A model generated the notes under the pieces. That model was not told the DNA's origin and did no database searches. It worked only from the letters and a program-made list of their open reading frames with translations. Of a DNA stretch of 64,000 bases, positions 33,755 to 42,388 are shown piece after piece. Numbering within the stretch: position 1 is the first letter of the stretch; every line of letters begins with the position of its first letter. Origin of the DNA: Streptococcus suis 10581 (GTDB lineage: Bacteria; Bacillota; Bacilli; Lactobacillales; Streptococcaceae); contig ALKQ01000069.1 of the NCBI GenBank assembly GCA_000440235.1, positions 1-64,000 on the forward strand. Reading direction: 5' to 3'. The position numbers were made by a program, and so were the translations under genes.

Positions 33755-35263
33755 ATGTCACACCATCATGTTTTGCAAAATGGATCAGATATTCGTGGAA
33801 TTGCTATCGCTACAGACGAATATGCCGTCAATCTCACTCCACAAGCCACCAAGGAAGTGGTTCGCGGACTTATTCATTGGCTAATTCAGAAGCCAGAACT
33901 GGCGCAGGCCTATCAAGTAGGACAACTCAAGATTGGTATTGGCCGAGATAGCCGCCTCAGTGGTCCAGACTTGGTCGCCGCCTTCACAGAAGAAGCAGTG
34001 CGTTTGGGCATTCAGTTGATTGACTTCGGCATGGCCACCACACCAGCACTCTTCATGAGCACCCAGTACCCGCAGTTCAAGTGCCACGCTGGTGTCATGA
34101 TTACCGCCAGCCACCTGCCTTATTACTTCAACGGCATTAAGATTTTTTCGGAAAATGGCGGAGCAGAACATGAAGATATTGACTTCATCCTCTCGCATAG
34201 TGAAGACTTGCCAGCTTCTTCCCTTGGAAGTGTGACCCAAGCAGACTTGATTACGCCTTATGCCCAAGACTTAGTTGGCAAAATTCGTTCAGCCTGTGAC
34301 GGACAAGAAAAACCACTTACAGGTCTCAATATCATCGTCGATGCTGGAAACGGTGCAGGCGGTTTTTTTGCTGAGAAAGTTTTGGCAGAATTGGGAGCAG
34401 AAACTACAGGCTCACAATTCCTAGACCCAGATGGCACCTTCCCAAACCATATTCCAAACCCAGATAACAAGGAAGCTATGGAAAGCATTCGTCAGGCTGT
34501 CTTGAAGCAAGGTGCAGATCTTGGTATTATCTTTGATACCGACGTTGACCGTGCCGCCCTGGTCACCAAGTCAGGAGAAATTCTCAATCGTAACAACCTG
34601 ATTGCCGTTCTCAGCCAGATTGTTCTAGCTGAACATCCAGGAACCAGCATTGTGACCAATTCCCCAACGACTGAACACCTTAAGGTCTTTATAGAAAGCC
34701 TGGGAGGCAAACAAATTCGCTATATTTCAGGCTACCGTAATGTCATCAACCGTGCTATTTTAGCTAATCAAGAAGGAGTTGATTGCCAGTTGGCTATCGA
34801 AACCTCAGGACACGCTGCCTTTAAGGAAAATTACTTCCTCGATGACGGAACCTATGTGGCGGCTAAGATTCTCATGCTCTTACCAAAACTGCAAGCGGAA
34901 GGAAAGTCCTTGGACGACTTGATTGCCCAGCTCAAACAACCACTTGAAACCCAAGAAGTGCGGTTCAAGCTGGAAGCCACAGACTATCGAGCACTTGGTG
35001 AACAGGTCATTGCCGAACTCAGAAACACTAGCCTCGAAGGCTTTGCTTTCAACCCAGAAAACGAAGAAGGAGTGCGGTTTGACCTGACTCAGCCTTATGG
35101 TGACGGCTGGCTCTTGCTCCGCATGAGCCTCCACGAGCCACTCTTGGTCTTGCAGGTGGAAAACGACCAAACCGGCTATATTCCTGCCGTTTTGAAAACC
35201 TTGTCAGCCTTTTTGGACCAGTACCCAGAAGTTAATCAGGAAAAATTGAAAGAATTGATTTAG
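33755..35263 (+). CDS. Phosphoglucomutase/phosphomannomutase family protein
   Basis: The 502-residue enzyme interconverts hexose-1- and hexose-6-phosphates. Four-domain phosphohexomutase signs are present: catalytic Ser in MITASHLPYYFNGIK (about residue 117), metal-binding DTDVDRA (about 265), sugar-binding AIETSGHAAFKE (about 350) and a C-terminal phosphate-binding region. It is shorter than the main streptococcal Pgm (about 570) and belongs to the ManB-like branch; the true substrate is uncertain. AGGAGG precedes the start. Confidence 0.88.
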   Translation: MSHHHVLQNGSDIRGIAIATDEYAVNLTPQATKEVVRGLIHWLIQKPELAQAYQVGQLKIGIGRDSRLSGPDLVAAFTEEAVRLGIQLIDFGMATTPALFMSTQYPQFKCHAGVMITASHLPYYFNGIKIFSENGGAEHEDIDFILSHSEDLPASSLGSVTQADLITPYAQDLVGKIRSACDGQEKPLTGLNIIVDAGNGAGGFFAEKVLAELGAETTGSQFLDPDGTFPNHIPNPDNKEAMESIRQAVLKQGADLGIIFDTDVDRAALVTKSGEILNRNNLIAVLSQIVLAEHPGTSIVTNSPTTEHLKVFIESLGGKQIRYISGYRNVINRAILANQEGVDCQLAIETSGHAAFKENYFLDDGTYVAAKILMLLPKLQAEGKSLDDLIAQLKQPLETQEVRFKLEATDYRALGEQVIAELRNTSLEGFAFNPENEEGVRFDLTQPYGDGWLLLRMSLHEPLLVLQVENDQTGYIPAVLKTLSAFLDQYPEVNQEKLKELI

Positions 35264-35274
35264 CTTTAAGAGAA

Positions 35275-35302
35275 AAAGGGGTAAGTTTTCGCTTACTCCT
35301 TG
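35275..35302 (+). terminator. Terminator between mutase and xerS
   Basis: AAGGGGTAAG pairs with CTTACTCCTT around TTTTCG; its symmetry suits both converging genes, although the T-run is short. Confidence 0.6.
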
Positions 35303-35332
35303 ATTTGTTTGCATAATTTATATTACGTAAAA

Positions 35333-36403
35333 TTATAATTTATCCAGAGCATTTTTCTGCTCATCGTTGACGATATGGGTATAGAGGTCAGTGACCTGAG
35401 TATTGGCATGACCCAGTTGATGACTGACCAGAACTTGCGACTTGGTGGCGTCGTAGAGCCGTGTTGCCAATGTATGACGGAGTTTGTGGGGGGTTACGCG
35501 TATCTTGAAGTCCGCAGAATACTTAGCCACCATTTTCTCAATGGAAGAAGCGTCGATGCGATTAGGCAGACCACGGTACTCAGACAGGAAAAAGGCCGTG
35601 TCCGTTTTTTCAGCCTTGTAGCGTTGCTGGCGAATGCCCATGTAAGCTTCTAAGTAAGGCTTAGCAAACCCAGCCACATTGACTGAGTCCCGCTTGCCAC
35701 CTTTACGCGTTACCTCAATAATCATCATCTTGAGGTTGACATCACGGAGGTCCAGATTGACCGCCTCAGACAGACGAACACCAGATGCCAAGAGAAGAGC
35801 CAAAATCGCCAAGTCCCGTTCTTTATTTTTTTGGAAGGAGGAGAGGGCACGTTTGGAGAGATTGACCTGGTATTCCTTGTCCACATAGTCCAAAAACTCC
35901 ATCGTTTCATCACCCAAAAAGAGCTTCTGCTTGATATTCTCCGCCCGCGCCGCCAAGGTTTCCTTCTTCTTCTTGGTGGATACCTTTTTCATAACATTGC
36001 GGTAGAAGTAGGGCTCACCCTGATCATTTTCCACTTCTTCGGTTAAATACTTGAAGAGACTAGAAAGTGCCGACAGGGTACGGTTAATGGTGGTCTGCGA
36101 CACACCATTCTGCGTGGTATTGGCGTTCAGTAAGGGACGCTCCCGCAGATAAAGAATGAAAGCTTCCATATCTTTTTTGGTCAAATGTTCCAGGATATCC
36201 AACGGAATGTCAGCAATCCGTTCCACAGATACCAAATCCGAATCCTGTAACCATTCAAAAAAACGACGGTATTCTTTCAAGTATTCATATAAGGTTGTGA
36301 AACTGTAAGGCACAGCCAGCTTTGATTGGTAATATTCCAAGACATACCAAGGCATGATTTCTTTTAGCTGTTCAATTTTTTCTAGTAATAACTCACGTCT
36401 CAT
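35333..36403 (-). CDS. xerS: Tyrosine recombinase XerS
   Basis: The 356-residue protein resolves chromosome dimers at the streptococcal dif site. The N-terminal core-binding domain is followed by a catalytic domain with Arg in [16 protein letters not shown], HxxR in [14 protein letters not shown], His in [11 protein letters not shown] and nucleophile Tyr in DLYTHIV. I choose the second ATG (36403), 7 bases after AGGAG, which matches the usual 356-residue length. Its dif site lies 52 bases upstream, as known for the XerS/difSL system of streptococci. Confidence 0.95.
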   Translation of the reverse strand: MRRELLLEKIEQLKEIMPWYVLEYYQSKLAVPYSFTTLYEYLKEYRRFFEWLQDSDLVSVERIADIPLDILEHLTKKDMEAFILYLRERPLLNANTTQNGVSQTTINRTLSALSSLFKYLTEEVENDQGEPYFYRNVMKKVSTKKKKETLAARAENIKQKLFLGDETMEFLDYVDKEYQVNLSKRALSSFQKNKERDLAILALLLASGVRLSEAVNLDLRDVNLKMMIIEVTRKGGKRDSVNVAGFAKPYLEAYMGIRQQRYKAEKTDTAFFLSEYRGLPNRIDASSIEKMVAKYSADFKIRVTPHKLRHTLATRLYDATKSQVLVSHQLGHANTQVTDLYTHIVNDEQKNALDKL

Positions 36404-36454
36404 CATTTTCTCCTGATTTTTCTATATGAGTAGTATAGCATAACCACATATAAG

Positions 36455-36485
36455 TTTCAAGAAAATTATAGTTTTTCGGAAAGAT
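36455..36485 (-). other. dif: difSL chromosome dimer resolution site
   Basis: The 31-base stretch reads on the minus strand as ATCTTTCCGAAAAACTATAA followed by TTTTCTTGAAA, matching the streptococcal/lactococcal dif site. It lies between xerS and its neighbour, and is flanked by the inverted heptamer CCACATA (36444-36450) / TATGTGG (36487-36493). Gene direction changes from mainly plus to mainly minus here, as expected at the replication terminus. Confidence 0.9.
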
Positions 36486-36519
36486 GTATGTGGGTAGTTA
36501 GAACGAATTCTCCGTCTAA

Positions 36520-36978
36520 CTAAATAAACTCGCTGAGTTTTTTAATTTCCCTTGCAAGCTCTTCAGAACTTAAACTGTCTGTATTTAACTTTTGCCCTGG
36601 AATCTGATTTTCAAAAGCTTTCAAGCAAACATAAAGATGTCGCTTTGCCCAAATATTGTTCTCGTTGATTCGCTTATCTAAACGTTCCACAATGGTTGTT
36701 TTATCTGCTAACAAAATATAATGTTCTAAAAGAATTTTATCCTCTATCAACCGCTGAATAATTGCTTGATAATATTCTCTTTTGTAGATTGTCATAGGAA
36801 TAATAATAATCTTATCTGTTTTAGTTGCCAAGTCAAATACTATTTGATAGGTTGACTGTCTCCAAACTGAATAATCTTGAAAATCTTCAGGACAAACTGC
36901 TTGAGGTAATTGACTTTGTAAGAAATCACCTAATAATTCTGGATCATAGAGATATGAGTTTTCTATTAGTATTCCTTT
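36520..36978 (-). pseudogene. Truncated TmrB-like nucleotide-binding protein
   Basis: The frame is open on the minus strand from 36978 to 36520 but has no start codon at its beginning. It reads ENSYLYDPELLGDFLQSQLP, DFQDYSVWRQSTYQ, then IIIIPMTIYKREYYQAIIQR and a C-terminal ERLDKR/WAKRH region, matching tunicamycin-resistance protein TmrB and related AAA proteins. The first 30 or so residues, with the P-loop, are missing. A TTG at 36831 could only start a shorter fragment. It is likely dead, and lies right beside dif. Confidence 0.75.
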
Positions 36979-37030
36979 CTATTTTTACAAAAAAAGTTTA
37001 CATAATTTATTTTGTGTAAACTTTTTTGTT

Positions 37031-37771
37031 TTATAAAATCAATAAAACGTACAATACTAGGACACTAATGATACTAAATAGCGAACCAATTAAATAGTAT
37101 TCAGCAAAGGCTTGGCTTTTGGATATTTTATCATAGCGTGCGATGGATTTTGCTGTAAATACCAGCCCGATAGCTGTGTATTGCCCCAGAAGTAGAAAAA
37201 TTCCCATTATGAGGCGCTCCAATTGACCAATTAAGGCTCCTGCCCCTGTCACGGTCTGCTCTTCTTCTCCTTCCGCTACCTGATATTTGCTAAAGTAGAG
37301 TTTGAAAAGAATATTGACGGGCTTGCTGATTAGGAGTATAAAAAGGATTTGCAGGAGGAGATAATTTGGTTCAATCCAGAGTGAGTGTGAAGCGACATTA
37401 ACACCGATAGTGTGATAAAGAATGATGATAGAGATGATATGTAGCAATTGATCAGCTAGGAATGCTCCAGCTTCCCAGGAGTCCTTTATCCAATAGTGTT
37501 TGTTGAGAAAATATTTGACATAGTCAATCGCAAGATGGCTCAGCCAAACTTGAAAAAATAAATCTCCGTTTTGAACGGGGGTAAGTAAGGCTAGGATAAG
37601 AAGAGGGATAGCAACAATGAAAAGGTGCATGAAAAGAGCTTTCAAATGAAGCATTTTAGCATCCGCCAGTGCTTGACTCTGGAAGGTAAAATCACTTAAA
37701 AAGTGGGCAATAAGCAAGGCGGTTAAAACTGGATGTTGAATAAGATAGCTAGAAATAACTGAAAATGACAT
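37031..37771 (-). CDS. DUF3307 membrane protein (SatE-like position)
   Basis: The 246-residue integral membrane protein has about six hydrophobic segments, starting with HPVLTALLIAHFLSDFTFQS, the motif typical of DUF3307 proteins, and further segments near 40-60, 110-130, 150-165 and at the C-terminus (IISVLVLYVLLIL). It lies 3 bases after satD. In S. mutans a gene of this type follows satD in the secretion and acid tolerance operon; function remains unknown. Confidence 0.75.
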   Translation of the reverse strand: MSFSVISSYLIQHPVLTALLIAHFLSDFTFQSQALADAKMLHLKALFMHLFIVAIPLLILALLTPVQNGDLFFQVWLSHLAIDYVKYFLNKHYWIKDSWEAGAFLADQLLHIISIIILYHTIGVNVASHSLWIEPNYLLLQILFILLISKPVNILFKLYFSKYQVAEGEEEQTVTGAGALIGQLERLIMGIFLLLGQYTAIGLVFTAKSIARYDKISKSQAFAEYYLIGSLFSIISVLVLYVLLIL

Positions 37772-37774
37772 GCT

Positions 37775-38443
37775 TTATCCTTCTTTCTGACTGAGCTGGA
37801 GAATCAAATTCATGGCAGTTTGACGATTACGCAGGTAGAGTTTGATTCCGCTGGATTTCAAACGTTTGGTAAAGGCACTTTGACTGAGTTTCATTTTCTC
37901 AGCAATTGGCTTTTGTGTGAAATCTTCTTGATAGATTTTTTTGGAGATTAAGGTCTCAAACAGATCCGTTTGCGAACGATTCCAGGCAGCTTTGATGAAA
38001 TCGCTAGAAGTTAGCAAGGGGTTAATCACACGATCGATTTGCTTGTATTCAGATGAAAATGCAATTTTGCTGGTGCCATAGTCATGGTTGTCATGAATGA
38101 AATCAATAGCCTTGCGTGCTTCCCAATAAGCTGGACCATCTGCTCCAATACTTAGCTTGGGATCGATAGCTGTTAGAATCTCACCCAAACCAATTCCAAA
38201 TCGAATCTCCACCTCATCACGAAAGGCTAGTTGGATTTGGTCAATCATTAAAAAAATATAAGGGTTAGGCTTGCATAAGGCTTGAAATTCATCTCCCTTT
38301 GTAATGGTAAATGGCGATGCGAAGTCCTGAGCGAAGGAATGATTGATTCTATTCAGCTGCTGTTTTAGCCTTTCTTGAATACTAGAGCGGTTGGAAGTTT
38401 GTTTTGAATTGACAATATCTCCTATTAATGCGATATAATGCAT
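37775..38443 (-). CDS. satD: SatD-family protein
   Basis: The 222-residue protein begins YIALIGDIVNSKQTSNRSSI, a SatD-family signature, and ends in a helix-turn-helix-like tail (IAEKMKLSQSAFTKRLKSSG) suggesting nucleic-acid contact. SatD is named from the S. mutans secretion and acid-tolerance operon, where it lies downstream of ffh. Here an IS200-type element separates it from ffh, so it may now rely on its own promoter. Biochemical role unknown. Confidence 0.8.
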   Translation of the reverse strand: MHYIALIGDIVNSKQTSNRSSIQERLKQQLNRINHSFAQDFASPFTITKGDEFQALCKPNPYIFLMIDQIQLAFRDEVEIRFGIGLGEILTAIDPKLSIGADGPAYWEARKAIDFIHDNHDYGTSKIAFSSEYKQIDRVINPLLTSSDFIKAAWNRSQTDLFETLISKKIYQEDFTQKPIAEKMKLSQSAFTKRLKSSGIKLYLRNRQTAMNLILQLSQKEG

Positions 38444-38628
38444 AACTTGTCCTCCAATTTCTATTATATTTCCATTATAACGGACAATTTAATGATTGTC
38501 CACTAGAAAGGACATTTTCGAATATTTCCATTATAATGGAAAGTATCGGAGTTCAAAAATCATTTTTCCTGCTTTGCTACTTCTATTTTATATTGCTGTA
38601 TCTTATTTCTTCGAATAAAAATCATGAC

Positions 38629-39375
38629 CACCCGTCAAACGGGTGGTTTGAACAAGGGCTATAAGCCCACATCACCAGCCAGCGCCTAAAGACGCTGGCT
38701 TTCACTTTGTTCAAGCCTCACTGCTTTTGACTCGTCACTAGCCTCTTAAAGAGGCATTCGTACTACTTGCCATTATCCCTAAAGGGATCTTCATACTCTT
38801 TTACACTTAACTTATCAAGTGCTATATCATGTTTTTCCTGTTCTTGTATATATTTCTTAATTGTGGCTTCATTAAGTCCAACTGTACTTACATAATATCC
38901 CTCTGCCCAGAAATGACGATTACCAAATTTGTATTTGAGATTGGCGTGTTTATCAAACATCATTAGAGCACTCTTGCCTTTTAAATAGCCCATAAAGCTT
39001 GATACACTTAATCGCGGAGGAATACTGACTAACATATGAACATGATCCGGCATCAGATGTCCTTCGATAATTTCTACGCCTTTATAAATACACAAACGTC
39101 GGAATATTTCTCCCAAACTACTTCGATATTGATTATAGATGATTTTTCGTCTATACTTAGGTGTGAAGACAATGTGGTATTTACACAGCCACTTTGTATG
39201 TGATAAACTATGTGCCTTTTGCGCCATATTTTTCTCCTTTCGCTTTACAATAGGCTTGAACACCTTTATTGTATCGCGTTTGGAGTTTTTTTGGTATAAC
39301 CTTCATCGCGCACCCGCATAGCGGGTGGTTTATTTGTCACGCTCCGTAAGGTGCGTGACGGACTAAAAGTCACAT
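38629..39375 (-). mobile_element. IS200/IS605-type insertion sequence
   Basis: The transposase gene is bracketed by imperfect-palindrome ends typical of the family instead of classical inverted repeats: ACCACCCGT-CAA-ACGGGTGGT (38630-38650) on one side, and ACCCGC-ATA-GCGGGT (39310-39324) and GTCACGC-N10-GCGTGAC (39337-39360) on the other. Further hairpins (CCAGCG-N8-CGCTGG near 38679, GCCTCTT-A-AAGAGGC near 38739) lie within. It sits between ffh and satD. Exact ends are not fixed. Confidence 0.75.
38763..39227 (-). CDS. tnpA: IS200/IS605-family transposase TnpA
   Basis: ATG 39227 follows AGGAG and gives 154 residues; a longer frame to 39263 lacks such a site. It is a Y1 HUH transposase: metal-binding HVHML in GHLMPDHVHMLVSIPP (about residue 65), and the nucleophile Tyr in ATIKKYIQEQ (about 127). 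It moves single-stranded DNA by recognising hairpins at the ends. It appears intact. No TnpB accompanies it, as in IS200. Confidence 0.92.
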   Translation of the reverse strand: MAQKAHSLSHTKWLCKYHIVFTPKYRRKIIYNQYRSSLGEIFRRLCIYKGVEIIEGHLMPDHVHMLVSIPPRLSVSSFMGYLKGKSALMMFDKHANLKYKFGNRHFWAEGYYVSTVGLNEATIKKYIQEQEKHDIALDKLSVKEYEDPFRDNGK

Positions 39376-39380
39376 AAGTA

Positions 39381-39410
39381 AAAAAGAAGAGATTATTTTC
39401 TCTTCTTTTT
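39381..39410 (-). terminator. Hairpin overlapping the end of ffh
   Basis: AAAAAGAAGAGA pairs with TCTCTTCTTTTT, spanning the ffh stop codon. It could terminate ffh transcription ahead of the insertion sequence. Confidence 0.5.
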
Positions 39411-40967
39411 GGCTTTCTTGATTTTATTGGCTTGGCGTTTCATGGCTTGTTTCATAGCAAACTCGCCGATTCTACCTTTCAAACCGCCTCCAAACATTTG
39501 GGACATGTCTGGCATACCAGCCCCTCCCATCAGTTGGCTCATATCAGGCATTCCTGCACCGCCCATCATATCTTCCAGAGCAGACATATCCATACCGTTC
39601 ATGTTTGGCATGTTTTTAGGGAGATTATTTGGGTTGATTCCCATTTGTTTCATCATTTTGTTCATGTCGCCTGACATGACACCCTGCATCATGGTTTTCG
39701 CTTGGTTGAAATCCTTGATAAATTTATTGACTTCGACAAAGCTATTTCCAGAACCGTTAGCAATACGACGACGACGGCTCGGTGTCAACAAATCAGGGTT
39801 TTCTCGTTCGGCTGGTGTCATAGAAGATACGATAGCTCGTTTTCGTGCAATTTCACGCTCGTCAACTTTCAAGTTGGCAAGTGCTGGATTACCAGCCATA
39901 CCTGGAATCATCTTCAGCAGGTCTTCCATTGGTCCCATATTCTGAACTTGGTCCAGCTGATCAATGAAATCGTTGAAATCAAAGGTATTCTCACGCATTT
40001 TTTCAGCGAGTTCTAGTGATTTCTTCTCGTCGTACTCTTTGCTTGCCTTCTCAATCAAGGTCAGCATGTCACCCATGCCCAGAATACGCGAGGACATACG
40101 GTCTGGGTGGAAGGTTTCGATGTCGGTGATTTTTTCACCAGTACCGGTGAATTTGATTGGCTGACCAGTAATGTGACGGACAGACAAGGCTGCACCACCA
40201 CGTGTATCGCCGTCAATCTTGGTCAAAATCACACCAGTAATAGCCAGTTGATCATTGAACTCACGCGCAACGTTGGCAGCTTCCTGACCAATCATAGCAT
40301 CAACGACCAAGAGGATTTCGTTTGGCTGAGCAAACTCTTTGATTTCTCTCAATTCGGCCATGAGGGCTTGGTCAATCTGCAAACGACCTGCTGTATCGAT
40401 CAGAACGTAGTCATTATGGTTAGCTTTGGCTTGTTCTAAACCTTGGCGTACAATCTCCAGGGCAGGGACTTGATTGCCCAACTCGAATACAGGTACATCA
40501 ATTTGTTGACCAAGGGTTTTCAACTGGTCAATGGCAGCTGGACGGTAAATATCGGCAGCAATCAAGAGTGGACGGGCATTTTCTTCCTGCTTGAGTTTAT
40601 TAGCCAACTTACCTGTGAAGGTCGTTTTACCAGCCCCCTGCAATCCAGCCATCATAATGATAGTTGGAATTTTTGGTGATTTGATAATTTCTGAAGTTTC
40701 AGAACCTAATACAGCCGTCAATTCTTCATCAACGATTTTGATGATTTGTTGAGCAGGGTTCAGAGTGTCAATAACTTCATGACCAATGGCACGTTCACGT
40801 ACTTTCTTGATGAAATCTTTTACAACTGGCAAGGCAACGTCGGCTTCTAGTAAGGCCAGACGAATTTCCTTGGTTGCTTCCTGAATATCACTCTCAGAAA
40901 TTTTTCCTTTACGACGCAGATTTTTAAAAACATTCTGTAAACGTTCTGTTAAGCTTTCAAAAGCCAT
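39393..40967 (-). CDS. ffh: Signal recognition particle protein Ffh
   Basis: The 524-residue GTPase binds signal sequences of nascent membrane proteins with 4.5S RNA. N domain 1-85; G domain with G1 GLQGAGKTTFTGKLA (about 107), DTAGRLQID, TKIDGDTRGG and the GTGEKITDIE closing loop; M domain from about 325, with SGNSFVEVNKFIKDF and a methionine-rich tail (repeats of MPDMSQLMGGAG). Basic KKAKKKRK end. The unusually long Met/Gly tail repeats near 480-505 are the only variable part. The ylxM gene lies 12 bases upstream. Confidence 0.96.
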   Translation of the reverse strand: MAFESLTERLQNVFKNLRRKGKISESDIQEATKEIRLALLEADVALPVVKDFIKKVRERAIGHEVIDTLNPAQQIIKIVDEELTAVLGSETSEIIKSPKIPTIIMMAGLQGAGKTTFTGKLANKLKQEENARPLLIAADIYRPAAIDQLKTLGQQIDVPVFELGNQVPALEIVRQGLEQAKANHNDYVLIDTAGRLQIDQALMAELREIKEFAQPNEILLVVDAMIGQEAANVAREFNDQLAITGVILTKIDGDTRGGAALSVRHITGQPIKFTGTGEKITDIETFHPDRMSSRILGMGDMLTLIEKASKEYDEKKSLELAEKMRENTFDFNDFIDQLDQVQNMGPMEDLLKMIPGMAGNPALANLKVDEREIARKRAIVSSMTPAERENPDLLTPSRRRRIANGSGNSFVEVNKFIKDFNQAKTMMQGVMSGDMNKMMKQMGINPNNLPKNMPNMNGMDMSALEDMMGGAGMPDMSQLMGGAGMPDMSQMFGGGLKGRIGEFAMKQAMKRQANKIKKAKKKRK

Positions 40968-40979
40968 ATACTTCTCCTC

Positions 40980-41312
40980 TTACTCTCTATTATCAATACT
41001 GGTTAAAACGGTGATTTTCTCCTTCAAATAAGCATCTTCTGGATACTTAGTGAGTATTTCATCGAAAATCTGACTACGCACCACATAGTCAGAATACATA
41101 TGTAGTTTCATCTCGTAGTCTTCCAGTAATTTTTCTGTTCGTTTAATGTTATCATAGACCGCCTGACGGCTAACTTGAAATTCCTCAGCAATCTCAGCCA
41201 AACTATAATCATCGGCATAATAGAGCTCGATGTAGTTCATTTGCTTGTCTGTTAGCAAGGCTGCATAGAATTCAAATAAGGCATTCATTCGGTTGGTTTT
41301 TTCAATTTCCAT
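40980..41312 (-). CDS. ylxM: YlxM/p13-like HTH protein
   Basis: The 110-residue protein has a sigma-70 region-4-like HTH ([40 protein letters not shown]) and is the usual partner gene upstream of ffh. It is thought to help SRP assembly. The two genes form an operon. Confidence 0.92.
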   Translation of the reverse strand: MEIEKTNRMNALFEFYAALLTDKQMNYIELYYADDYSLAEIAEEFQVSRQAVYDNIKRTEKLLEDYEMKLHMYSDYVVRSQIFDEILTKYPEDAYLKEKITVLTSIDNRE

Positions 41313-41352
41313 AAACTTTATTATATCAAAAATTCCATATTTTATAAATAAG

Positions 41353-41386
41353 AAAATCCGTCATCACTAGAAAGATTACGGATTTT
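41353..41386 (-). terminator. Terminator of the GntR gene
   Basis: AAAATCCGT pairs with ACGGATTTT; on the minus strand it is followed by CTTATT. Confidence 0.6.
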
Positions 41387-41414
41387 AAAAATGTTTTACA
41401 TAATTATTTTTATG

Positions 41415-42113
41415 TTAATTATTTTCTAAATAGAATTCGAAACGTTCTCCAACATACTGACTATTTACAAATTCAAATGCTTGACCATCTTCGAGATAAG
41501 ATACCTGTTTTAGTGCGAGAATAGCCTGGTTTTTAGAAATTTGTAAATATTGAGCCACTTTTTCATTGGCTAAACGCGCAAAAATGGTTTGTTTGCTCGT
41601 TCCAATTCGATAACCATTGTCCATAAGTGTTTTAAAGAAATGGTTGGTAACATCTTCTTTGGGGACATTTTTTATCAAGCGTTCAGGAATGCTGGCAACC
41701 TCATACACGACGGGAACATTATCTGCATAGCGGACCCGCTCCATTCGAATAACATACTCGCCACGGGATAAACCTAATTGTTCAACTTCTTTTTCATTAG
41801 GTTTGGTTCGTGTATAGGACAATAATTTGCTGCTTGGCGTCTTTCCTTGGAGTTGTACTAATTCAGTAAAGGAAGTCGTGCCTCGCATCTTTTCTTGAAC
41901 CCGTGTACTGGCGACATAAGTACCGGAACCAATCTTGCGTTGTAGAATACCTTCTTCCACTAAAAGTGTGATTCCTTGACGGAGCGTCATACGAGAAACA
42001 CCAAATTCATCTGCTAAATCGCGTTCACTTGGTAAACGTTGACCAATTTTCCAGATTCCGTTATCGATTTGTTCCTTAATTTTATCGTGAATTGTGATAT
42101 ATGCTGCTTTCAT
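41415..42113 (-). CDS. GntR-family regulator with UTRA domain
   Basis: The 232-residue protein has a winged HTH (PSERDLADEFGVSRMTLRQG, residues about 28-48) and a C-terminal UTRA ligand domain (IRMERVRYADNVPVVYEVAS, ending FEFVNSQYVGERFEFYLEN). The HutC/FarR group binds small effectors. It is divergent from guaA with 275 bases between; control of guaA is possible, but the ligand is unknown. Confidence 0.88.
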   Translation of the reverse strand: MKAAYITIHDKIKEQIDNGIWKIGQRLPSERDLADEFGVSRMTLRQGITLLVEEGILQRKIGSGTYVASTRVQEKMRGTTSFTELVQLQGKTPSSKLLSYTRTKPNEKEVEQLGLSRGEYVIRMERVRYADNVPVVYEVASIPERLIKNVPKEDVTNHFFKTLMDNGYRIGTSKQTIFARLANEKVAQYLQISKNQAILALKQVSYLEDGQAFEFVNSQYVGERFEFYLENN

Positions 42114-42388
42114 TTATCTAGCCTTTCTCTTCTTTCTAGTTTACCAAAAATAAAGGCGTTTGGCTAATTCAGGCCACACTCTATTGGTAAAATTCTCCTA
42201 GGCAAACAATGAAGTCAGATTACCTAAAATAAAGTGAGTAAAAACAATAAAAATACGAACACTAACATTTTTATTATCACTCATAGTTTGCAAAACAGAT
42301 ATTTAACAAATAAAATTTGGAAAATGTTCGCTTTTATGTTAAACTAACTACTAGTATTTGAATTTTTTTCAAAACGAAAGGGAAAAAC

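Noticed and set aside
35375..35888. Plus-strand ORFs across xerS, ffh, prfA and lepA
   Set aside because: They are antisense reading frames of well-supported genes without own ribosome-binding sites.
39381..39410. Conserved regulatory element at the ffh end
   Set aside because: The dyad arises largely from Lys/Arg codons of the ffh tail plus adjacent A-run, so it may be fortuitous; kept only as a possible terminator.
42114..42388. Purine riboswitch upstream of guaA
   Set aside because: I could not find the conserved three-stem core or loop-loop sequences in the leader.
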